64,000 nucleotides of DNA. It comes from JANMEX01 sp041751995. GTDB taxonomy: Bacteria; Pseudomonadota; Alphaproteobacteria; Rhizobiales; Rhizobiaceae. Position numbers and translations under genes: made by a program. Below are positions 26,830-33,977 of this stretch, piece after piece (position 1 is the first letter of the stretch; each line of letters starts with the position of its first letter). Location: the NCBI GenBank assembly GCA_041751995.1, contig JBGSHY010000109.1, positions 30,432-94,431 of the forward strand. Direction: 5' to 3'. The notes beneath the pieces are model-generated. The model was given only the letters and a program-made list of their open reading frames with translations, searched no databases and was not told the origin of the DNA.

Positions 26830-27246
26830 ATGAACCTTCCGAAATCTGTGAAAACGCTGTTTGCCGCACTTCTGGCGGTCACCGCATCGCAGATTGCTTC
26901 AGCGCAGGAAGACTCGAGCATCAAAAATGCGGTCGCCGAATTTTCCGGCCTCGACAAAATCACGGGACGCATCATCACTTTTGACGTTTACATCGATGAA
27001 ACCGTGCAGTTTGGCGCATTGCAGGTGACGCCGCGCGTTTGCTACTCGCGTCCGGCTTCGGAAACGCCGCGCACATCGAGCTTCGTCGAAGTGGATGAAA
27101 TTACGTTGGACCGAAAGATCCGCCGTATTTTCACTGGCTGGATGTTTGCTGACAGTCCGGGGCTCAATGCCGTCGAGCATCCGGTCTATGACGTTTGGCT
27201 GAAGAGCTGCAAGGAAAAATCGGAAGTCCCGCCGCCGGCGAAGTAA
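26830..27246 (+). CDS. DUF2155 secreted protein
   Basis: A protein of 138 residues with a signal peptide (SVKTLFAALLAVTASQIASAQ). The mature part fits the DUF2155 family: AEFSGLDKITGRIITFDVYIDETVQFGALQVTPRVCYSRP, then FTGWMFADSPGLNAVEHPVYDVWLKSC. The two cysteines could form a disulfide. The function is unknown; family members sit next to the complex I NDUFA12 gene and aat in many rhizobia, as here. Some annotations call it a ubiquinol-cytochrome related factor, which I cannot support from the sequence. Confidence 0.8.
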   Translation: MNLPKSVKTLFAALLAVTASQIASAQEDSSIKNAVAEFSGLDKITGRIITFDVYIDETVQFGALQVTPRVCYSRPASETPRTSSFVEVDEITLDRKIRRIFTGWMFADSPGLNAVEHPVYDVWLKSCKEKSEVPPPAK

Positions 27247-27272
27247 TACCGAATCATTTGAATCGTTTGTGT

Positions 27273-27872
27273 CTAGAACTTCGCTTGCCTTGCGAGGGCT
27301 GAGGCCAGCAATTTTTCATACTTCTTGCGTGGCACATCGACCGCTCCAAACCGCTTCAAATGGTCGGTGGTGAACTGGGTGTCGAGCAACACGAATCCGT
27401 TTGCCTTCAAACGCTCAACCAAATGCACCAGGCAGACCTTTGACGCGTCGGTCATACGCGAGAACATGCTCTCGCCAAAGAAAGCGGCCCCCAAGGACAC
27501 GCCATACAATCCACCAACCAGTTCACCGCGATACCATGCCTCGACAGAATGGCAGTGACTGTGGCGGAAAAGTGAGGCGTAGGCATTGATGATGGTTTCG
27601 TTGATCCAGGTGGACGGACGGCTATCCTTTTCCTCGGCGCACCCCTTCATCACCTCGACAAAGGCTGTGTCAAAGCGGATGTCGAACACACCTTTGCGGA
27701 TTGTCTTGGCAAGGCTTGACGGCACGTGAAACGTGTCCAACGGGATGATGCCGCGTATGTCCGGTCTGACCCAGAATATCTCTGGGTCGTCTGCCGACTC
27801 AGACATCGGGAATACGCCGGTCGCATATGCCCGGAGCAACAGATCAGGATCCAAAACGGCAGATTGGTTCAT
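27273..27872 (-). CDS. aat: Leucyl/phenylalanyl-tRNA-protein transferase
   Basis: A protein of 199 residues. Aat moves Leu or Phe from its tRNA to proteins with N-terminal Arg or Lys and so marks them for ClpS/ClpAP (N-end rule). Family motifs are LLLRAYATGVFPMSE near the start, FWVRPDIRGIIPLD, STWINETIINAYASLF, VEAWYRGELVGGLYGVSLGAAFFGESMFSR and LDTQFTTDHLKRFGA. The length fits the short alphaproteobacterial form. It lies downstream of accC on the same strand, 51 bp away. Confidence 0.95.
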   Translation of the reverse strand: MNQSAVLDPDLLLRAYATGVFPMSESADDPEIFWVRPDIRGIIPLDTFHVPSSLAKTIRKGVFDIRFDTAFVEVMKGCAEEKDSRPSTWINETIINAYASLFRHSHCHSVEAWYRGELVGGLYGVSLGAAFFGESMFSRMTDASKVCLVHLVERLKANGFVLLDTQFTTDHLKRFGAVDVPRKKYEKLLASALARQAKF

Positions 27873-27923
27873 TGTCTTTCCGGGCGCAAAACCGGTGCCA
27901 ATTTTCCTGGCATCACTTTGAAT

Positions 27924-29291
27924 TCAGGCGTTTGCCGCAGCTTCGGCCGCATCCTTTTCTGCCAGATATTTTTCTAGCCAATGGATGTCATAGTCTCCGT
28001 TGGCGATATCCGGATTTCCGACCAGATCGCGGAACAGCGGCAGGGTCGACTTGACGCCGTCCACGACGAACTCGTCAAGCGCGCGGCGCAGACGCATCAT
28101 GCATTCCACGCGGTTGCGGCCATGAACGATCAGCTTGCCAATCATCGAGTCGTAATAGGGCGGGATTTTGTAACCCGCATAGACGCCGGAATCGATCCGG
28201 ATGCCGAGACCGCCAGGCGTGTGATAATGCGTAATCTTGCCTGGCGACGGCGTGAATGTGCGCGGGTCTTCCGCATTGATGCGGCATTCGATGGCATGAC
28301 CGGAAAACTTGATGTCTTCTTGGCTCATGGAGAGCCCGCCGCCCGATGCAATGCGGATTTGTTCGTGCACTAGGTCGATGCCGGTGATGGCTTCGGTAAT
28401 CGTGTGTTCGACCTGCAGGCGAGTGTTCATTTCGATGAAGTAAAACTCGCCGTTTTCATACAGGAATTCGATTGTGCCCGCGCCGCGATAGCCAAGGCCC
28501 GCGATGGCATTTGCGCAAATCATGCCGATTTTCTCGCGTTCTTCCGCGTTCAGGGCAGGGGAATTGGCTTCTTCCCATATTTTCTGGTGGCGGCGTTGCA
28601 GCGAGCAGTCGCGTTCGCCCAGATGCACACCCTTGCCCGCGCCGTCGCCCATGATCTGGACTTCGATGTGACGCGGCTTCTGCAGGTACTTTTCGATGTA
28701 GACTTCGGAGTTGCCGAATGCCGCGCCGGCTTCCGAGCGGGCCGTGGCCAGCGCCATCGCCAATTCTTCTTCGTTGCGCGCAACTTTCATGCCGCGGCCG
28801 CCGCCGCCAGCGGTGGCCTTGATGATCACCGGATAGCCGATGTCGGCGCAAATCCGCGCTGCTTCCGCCTCGTCGGAAACACCGCCCTCGGAACCGGGGA
28901 CAACTGGAATTCCAAGGCGCTTTGCCGTGCGTTTGGCTTCGATCTTGTCGCCCATGATGCGGATATGATCGGCGGTCGGACCGATGAAGGTGATCTTGTG
29001 GGCTTCCAGAATGTCCGCGAACTTGGCGTTTTCCGACAGGAAGCCATAGCCCGGGTGGATCGCATCCGCGCCGGTGATTTCGCAGGCGGCGACAATCTGG
29101 TGAATGTTCAAATAGCTGTCGCGCGACGGCGGCGGGCCAATGCAGACGCTTTCGTCCGCAAGGCGCACATGCATGGCATCCGAATCTGCTGTCGAATGCA
29201 CTGCGACGGTTGGAATGCCAAGTTCACGGCAAGCGCGCAGCACGCGCAGCGCAATTTCACCGCGGTTGGCAATAAGGATTTTGTGGAACAT
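27924..29291 (-). CDS. accC: Biotin carboxylase subunit of acetyl-CoA carboxylase
   Basis: A protein of 455 residues starting MFHKILIANRGEIALRVLRACRELG. AccC carboxylates the biotin on AccB with ATP and bicarbonate, the first step of fatty acid synthesis. Clear motifs are VHPGYGFLSENAKFA, the ATP-grasp glycine loop KATAGGGGRGMK near residue 160, EKYLQKPRHIEVQ and FIEMNTRLQVEHTITE. It lies 12 bp downstream of accB, so the two are in one operon. The carboxyltransferase genes accA and accD are not in the window. Confidence 0.96.
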   Translation of the reverse strand: MFHKILIANRGEIALRVLRACRELGIPTVAVHSTADSDAMHVRLADESVCIGPPPSRDSYLNIHQIVAACEITGADAIHPGYGFLSENAKFADILEAHKITFIGPTADHIRIMGDKIEAKRTAKRLGIPVVPGSEGGVSDEAEAARICADIGYPVIIKATAGGGGRGMKVARNEEELAMALATARSEAGAAFGNSEVYIEKYLQKPRHIEVQIMGDGAGKGVHLGERDCSLQRRHQKIWEEANSPALNAEEREKIGMICANAIAGLGYRGAGTIEFLYENGEFYFIEMNTRLQVEHTITEAITGIDLVHEQIRIASGGGLSMSQEDIKFSGHAIECRINAEDPRTFTPSPGKITHYHTPGGLGIRIDSGVYAGYKIPPYYDSMIGKLIVHGRNRVECMMRLRRALDEFVVDGVKSTLPLFRDLVGNPDIANGDYDIHWLEKYLAEKDAAEAAANA

Positions 29292-29303
29292 CTGTGGCCC
29301 CGC

Positions 29304-29765
29304 TTATTCGATCACGATGAGCGGTTCGCCATATTCGACCGGCTGGGCGTCTTCGACAAGGATTGCCGTCACAGTGCCCGAACGCGGCGCCGGAATCTGG
29401 TTCATCGTCTTCATGGCTTCAATGATCAGGATGGTCTGGCCTTCCTTCACCTTGCTGCCTATTTCAATGAACGGATTGGCGCCGGGCGCGGCGGAGAAAT
29501 AGACTGTCCCGACCATGGGCGAGGGCACATTGTTGGCATTGGACACTGCAGCAGCGGCAGGAGCCGCCGAGGCGGCCTGGGCAGGGGCTGCATGAGATGG
29601 CGCGGCATACATTTGCGGCGCGGCCATCATCTGCGTTCCCTGACGCGAAACACGAATGCGCAGTTCGCCCTGTTCAACCTCGATTTCGGTGAGATCGGTC
29701 TCATTCAGGATGCCCGCGAGATCACGGATGAGTGCCTGATCAATTCCAGAATTCTTGGCCGCCAT
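29304..29765 (-). CDS. accB: Biotin carboxyl carrier protein of acetyl-CoA carboxylase
   Basis: A protein of 153 residues. The biotinylated lysine is in IIEAMKTMNQI near residue 120 (EAMKM-type motif, with Thr in place of the second Met). An Ala/Pro-rich flexible linker (residues 55-80) joins an N-terminal helical part to the biotinyl domain. It works with AccC directly downstream. The upstream neighbour aroQ is 33 bp away on the same strand. Confidence 0.96.
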   Translation of the reverse strand: MAAKNSGIDQALIRDLAGILNETDLTEIEVEQGELRIRVSRQGTQMMAAPQMYAAPSHAAPAQAASAAPAAAAVSNANNVPSPMVGTVYFSAAPGANPFIEIGSKVKEGQTILIIEAMKTMNQIPAPRSGTVTAILVEDAQPVEYGEPLIVIE

Positions 29766-29798
29766 GCTTGAACCTTTCCAAATTCATATCTTCGGGGA

Positions 29799-30230
29799 TC
29801 AGAGCGCAGCGAGCGCCCGAAGCCCCATGATGTAACCTTCCGCGCCAAATCCGGCGATGACGCCTTTGGCAACCGGAGAGACAAACGACTTGTGGCGGAA
29901 TTCCTCCCGCGCGTGGATATTCGACAAGTGCACTTCCGCGACCACGGCGCCAGAGCCTTTGATCGCGTCATGCAACGCAATCGACGTGTGTGTATATGCG
30001 CCTGGATTGATCACGATCGGAATGCCCGCTGCACCCGCTTCCTGAATCCAGGTGACCAGTTCGCCCTCATGGTTGGATTGGCGAAAATCCGCTGCAACAC
30101 CGAGCTTTTCCGCCTCCACCTCTACAAGCGACTTCAATCCGTCGAGCGTCATCGAACCATACACCGCCGGCTCACGCGTGCCGAGCAGATTTAGGTTTGG
30201 CCCGTTCAGAACGAGTATTGTCTTTTGCAT
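29799..30230 (-). CDS. aroQ: Type II 3-dehydroquinate dehydratase
   Basis: A protein of 143 residues, the typical length. AroQ makes 3-dehydroshikimate in the shikimate pathway. Motifs are LVLNGPNLNLLGTREPAVYG with the catalytic Tyr/Arg region, RQSNHEGELVTWIQEA, INPGAYTHTSIALHDAI and EVHLSNIHAREEFRHKS with the catalytic His near residue 103. It stands in the conserved dsbA-aroQ-accB-accC order. Confidence 0.96.
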   Translation of the reverse strand: MQKTILVLNGPNLNLLGTREPAVYGSMTLDGLKSLVEVEAEKLGVAADFRQSNHEGELVTWIQEAGAAGIPIVINPGAYTHTSIALHDAIKGSGAVVAEVHLSNIHAREEFRHKSFVSPVAKGVIAGFGAEGYIMGLRALAAL

Positions 30231-30351
30231 GGAGCAGATTGCCCGGTTTCACTCACGTTCAGCCGGTATAGACGGGAAGACATAGCATGAAAAGGCATGA
30301 AACGCGGTTTGCCCGGTTGTTCACACGCTGCATTGCCGCTGCGGAAATTGC

Positions 30352-31161
30352 TCAGCAGGTCGCCTTTTGGCATTGGCGCACGTTGGCCACCTTCTCGGCG
30401 AGCACTTCAAGGCCAAGAGCGCCCGGAACCACTTCGTCCTTGATGACATATGATGGCGTACCGGTAATGCTCAGGCCGTTCGCAAGCTCGTTGTTCCGCT
30501 CGAAAACTGCGGCAACCTGCTTGTCTTCCAAGCCGGCGCGAAGTTTGGCTTCGTCCGCACCGAGCGAGACACCCATTGCAACGGCAGCGTCTTCATCCGC
30601 ATGGCCGGCAGTGAGCAATCCCACATGAAATTCGGCATATTTTTCAGGCATCATCTTCTTGAAAGCCTGCGCCACAAAGTGGGCCTTGACCGAATCCGGT
30701 CCGAGAATCGGCAATTCCTTCAAGACGAAACGGACATTCGGGTCCGTTTTGATAAGGGCCTGCATGTCACCCAAGGCGCGGCGGCAATAACCGCAATTGT
30801 AATCAAAAAACTCGACGACCGTGACATCGCCATTCGGATTGCCGATAACCGCATCCTCGCTGGAATTGAAAATATCCGATGCCGATTCCGAGATCGTCCT
30901 GTTCTGGGCGACCTTGCTTTCCTCATTGCGCTTGTTCTCCAATGCGGTCTGGACCTCAAGCATGATTTCAGGATTCTTCAGCAGGTAGTTTTTGACGATT
31001 GCCTCAATTTCGGTTGCGTCGGCGGCTGGTGCGGCAGACAGGATTTCCGGTTCGGCGGTGGTTGTCGATGACACATTGGTGTGGCCGGCATAGTATCCAA
31101 GACCAATGCTTGCGCCGCCCAAAAGCAGCGCAACTGCTGCAAAAAGTCCGGTCTTGTTCAT
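30352..31161 (-). CDS. DsbA-family thiol-disulfide oxidoreductase
   Basis: A protein of 269 residues from the ATG at 31161 (GGAG six bases upstream). An N-terminal hydrophobic stretch (FAAVALLLGGASIGLGYYAG) acts as signal or anchor. The thioredoxin fold has the active site FFDYNCGYCRRALGD (CGYC) near residue 122 and the cis-Pro loop GTPSYVIKDEV. An N-terminal helical segment (EIEAIVKNYLLKNPEIMLEVQTALENK) is the extra domain seen in Com1/ScsC-like members, which can form oligomers. It probably handles disulfides in the periplasm. Confidence 0.88.
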   Translation of the reverse strand: MNKTGLFAAVALLLGGASIGLGYYAGHTNVSSTTTAEPEILSAAPAADATEIEAIVKNYLLKNPEIMLEVQTALENKRNEESKVAQNRTISESASDIFNSSEDAVIGNPNGDVTVVEFFDYNCGYCRRALGDMQALIKTDPNVRFVLKELPILGPDSVKAHFVAQAFKKMMPEKYAEFHVGLLTAGHADEDAAVAMGVSLGADEAKLRAGLEDKQVAAVFERNNELANGLSITGTPSYVIKDEVVPGALGLEVLAEKVANVRQCQKATC

Positions 31162-31265
31162 GTCCCGCTCCAAATCCTGATTCTGTCGTTTTGCCTGATC
31201 GGACAGTTCCGAGCATGCCTATGATTCTTGGTCGCAGATTGAACCAGAAAGGTTCAAAACCGCAG

Positions 31266-32636
31266 TCATCCTTTTGTCCCGGCCTTTATGATGTCACCGG
31301 CTTTAAGCCAACCCGGCGATCCTTTTTTGAACCCCTGTTGGGCGCGGGCGGCAAACTGACGGGCTTCCTTGATGGCGCCGTTGTAAAAGTACATTTGCGC
31401 TGTCGCAAGCTGGGCGTCCGCTTCGCGTCCGCTCTGGCCATAGGCGCGTGCCAGAAACTCGTATCCAAGCGCATTGGTCTTGTCGCGGCCGAGCGCGGCT
31501 GTCAGTTCGCGAATGGCGCCCTCGGTATCACCGGCGAGAAAAAGCGACTGTCCAAGGCCAACCTGAATGGTGCCGTTCTTGCCGGGATCAAGCTTCAACG
31601 CGGCCCGATAAGCCTTCGCTGCATCTGCAGGCTTGTTTGCTTTCAGCAGGATTTCACCACGTAATTCGTGGAGATATCCATTCTGCGGGAGTTCTTTGGA
31701 AAGAGCATCCAGCTTTTTCAGGGCATCTTTGGACGAACCGTGCAGGTAGGCGCTGATCGCCTCGCCATAGCGCAAACCGATACTGTCCGGTCTGTCGCGA
31801 AAGAGGCGCCGTACCGTGTTGATGTTGCCGGCGTAAGCTGCGACCTTGGCGCGTGCCAGATCGTGCCGCGCCTGAAGCGCAGGCGAATCAGTCTGGCCAA
31901 AATATGGGCTCTCCTGCGCAAGGTTCGTCAAATTGGCGATACGCTCCCGCGGCAATGGATGGCTTATTTTGTATGGATCGACGCGCGCTCCCGACAAAGC
32001 CAGTGCGCTTTGGAAACGCTGAAACGTTGTCAGCATGCCGCGCGCGGACTGCTTGGTTTTGTTGAGATAGGTGATTGCAGAGCGGTCAGCGGTGATTTCT
32101 TCCGTGCGCTGATAGGCAAGGACAGAACGGCGTGCAAACTCAGCAGAACCAGCAGCAATCCCGGCGCCAACCTGTCCGGCTTCTCCGTTGCCGCTTGCGG
32201 CGCCGGCAACTGCGGCGCCCATGCCGACAAGACCCGCGATCGTCGCCATTTTGCCTGCGGCCTCGAGCTTTTGCCGCAGCCGTTCCTGATGCCCGCCGGC
32301 AAGATGGCCAATTTCATGCGCCAAAACGCCGATGACCTCGTTCGGTGTCGCTGCAGTCATGATGGTGCCGGTGTTGATATAAATGCGCCGTCCGTCAACA
32401 AAGGCATTGAACGACGTATCGTTGATCAGTACGATTTCCGTGACGCCCTTGACGCCTGCCGCGGCCAGCAACGGGCGGGCATAGTCGAACATCAGTCGCT
32501 CAATTTCGGCATCCCGGACTACCGGAATACCAGCGGCAACTGTCGTGGACATCGACGCGGAAAAAAGCATCGCCACGCTGGAAATGACGCAGACCAACTT
32601 GTGTCCCATATTTTTCTTTATCGAAGACAGTGCCAT
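31266..32636 (-). CDS. Periplasmic M48 metalloprotease with TPR repeats (BepA-like)
   Basis: A protein of 456 residues from the ATG at 32636. After a signal segment (VCVISSVAMLFSASMSTTVAAG), the M48 protease domain carries the zinc motif VLAHEIGHLAGGH (HExxH) near residue 119 and ITADRSAITYL with the third ligand. The C-terminal 200 residues contain several TPR-like repeats (KDALKKLDALSKELPQNG, ADAAKAYRAALKLDPGKNG). E. coli BepA has the same layout and helps assemble or degrade outer-membrane proteins such as LptD and BamA. Confidence 0.9.
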   Translation of the reverse strand: MALSSIKKNMGHKLVCVISSVAMLFSASMSTTVAAGIPVVRDAEIERLMFDYARPLLAAAGVKGVTEIVLINDTSFNAFVDGRRIYINTGTIMTAATPNEVIGVLAHEIGHLAGGHQERLRQKLEAAGKMATIAGLVGMGAAVAGAASGNGEAGQVGAGIAAGSAEFARRSVLAYQRTEEITADRSAITYLNKTKQSARGMLTTFQRFQSALALSGARVDPYKISHPLPRERIANLTNLAQESPYFGQTDSPALQARHDLARAKVAAYAGNINTVRRLFRDRPDSIGLRYGEAISAYLHGSSKDALKKLDALSKELPQNGYLHELRGEILLKANKPADAAKAYRAALKLDPGKNGTIQVGLGQSLFLAGDTEGAIRELTAALGRDKTNALGYEFLARAYGQSGREADAQLATAQMYFYNGAIKEARQFAARAQQGFKKGSPGWLKAGDIIKAGTKG

Positions 32637-32761
32637 GTCACTTGGTATCCAACATTGCCGCCCGTGCAAAGGCTTCGCGCTTCCGATCAGGAACTTGTGA
32701 TAACCGCGCCAATCGGGCATTTGTGCGGCGCATTGATCCCTTCCGTTCCAATGGAGTTTGC

Positions 32762-33910
32762 ATGACGCTAGTTTCGCGGCGCAGCGCGGTTGAGCCTTTT
32801 CACGCGATGGATGTCTTGGCCAAGGCCAACAAGATCGCGGCGGCCGGGCATCCGGTCATTTCCATGGCGGTTGGCCAGCCATCAGATCCTGTTCCCGATG
32901 CCGTGAGAAAAGCTGCCGAGCGTGCGTTGACCGCCGGGCGGATTGGCTACACGGATTCACTGGGCCTGCCTGAACTGCGGCAGGCAATCGCTGCGCACTA
33001 TCTTGAACATTATGGCGTTGCGGTCGACCCCGCGCGGATTGTCGTCACCAGCGGCTCTTCGGCAGCGTTCAATTTGGCATTCCTTGCCATGTTTGACGCT
33101 GGAGACCGCGTAGCAATTACACGTCCAGGGTATCCGGCCTATCGGAACATCATGAAAGCGCTCGGGCTGGAGGTGGTGGAAATCCCGGTTGATGCGGCTT
33201 CCGGAAATCTGTCGGCAGAAAGATTAGAAGAGGAACATCGGAAGAGCCGGCTGAAGGGCTTGCTGTTCGCCAGCCCTGCCAACCCGACCGGCCAAACCAT
33301 TTCGGCGTTCGAAATGGACCGATTGGTCAGGACGGCCGAAGCCCTTGGCATTTCAGTGATATCAGACGAAATCTACCACCGGCTCAACCATTCCGGCGGT
33401 GACCACACGGCTTTGTCGGCAAGTTCGAACGCTGTGATCATCAACTCTTTTTCGAAATACTATTGCATGACGGGCTGGCGCATTGGCTGGATGGTCTTGC
33501 CCGAGGAACTTGTGCGGCCGGTCGAACGGATCGCGCAAAGCCTCTATATATCCGCGCCGGAATTGTCGCAGCACGCGGCCATTGCCGCCTTTGGCTGCAC
33601 GGCGGAGTATGAGTTGATCCGCCAGCGCTATCTTGCGAACCGCGCCTTGCTGGCCGATCGTCTGCCCAGGCTTGGCCTGCCTTTGGCCGCGCCGATGGAT
33701 GGAGCATTTTATGCCTGGTGCGATGTCAGCCGGCACACCAACGACTCGATGGCGTTTGCTAACGAAATTCTGGAAAAGACATTTGTCGCGGCAACGCCGG
33801 GGCATGATTTTGACCCGGAAAGTGGCAGCCGCTTCATGCGTTTCTCCTATGCGGGGCGGCATGAGGACATGATCGAGGCGCTCGACCGGCTCGAGCGGTT
33901 TCTTCTTTAA
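32762..33910 (+). CDS. Class I/II PLP aminotransferase
   Basis: A protein of 382 residues with the fold type I aminotransferase pattern: MAVGQPSDPVPDAV, GYTDSLGLPELRQAIAAHY, VVTSGSSAAFNLAF, ASPANPTGQTIS, VISDEIYHRL and the PLP lysine in SFSKYYCMTGWRIGWM near residue 232. The substrate is not clear; it is close to aspartate/aromatic-type enzymes. The ATG at 32762 sits well after the divergent M48 gene. A strong hairpin follows the stop. Confidence 0.85.
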   Translation: MTLVSRRSAVEPFHAMDVLAKANKIAAAGHPVISMAVGQPSDPVPDAVRKAAERALTAGRIGYTDSLGLPELRQAIAAHYLEHYGVAVDPARIVVTSGSSAAFNLAFLAMFDAGDRVAITRPGYPAYRNIMKALGLEVVEIPVDAASGNLSAERLEEEHRKSRLKGLLFASPANPTGQTISAFEMDRLVRTAEALGISVISDEIYHRLNHSGGDHTALSASSNAVIINSFSKYYCMTGWRIGWMVLPEELVRPVERIAQSLYISAPELSQHAAIAAFGCTAEYELIRQRYLANRALLADRLPRLGLPLAAPMDGAFYAWCDVSRHTNDSMAFANEILEKTFVAATPGHDFDPESGSRFMRFSYAGRHEDMIEALDRLERFLL

Positions 33911-33928
33911 ACTATTGAAACCGCAATG

Positions 33929-33962
33929 AAAAAGGCCGGGATATCTCCCGGCCTCAGCTTTT
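33929..33962. terminator. Bidirectional rho-independent terminator
   Basis: The stem GGCCGGGA at 33934-33941 and TCCCGGCC at 33946-33953 enclose the loop TATC. On the minus strand a run of five T follows directly, so it fits as the rne terminator; on the plus strand TCAGCTTTT gives a weaker tail after the aminotransferase. The two genes are convergent, so one hairpin may serve both. Confidence 0.85.
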
Positions 33963-33977
33963 AGTAAATCAGATTTC

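Noticed and set aside
28404..29771. 455-codon plus-strand frame
   Set aside because: It is antisense to accC and accB and has a composition typical of shadow frames.
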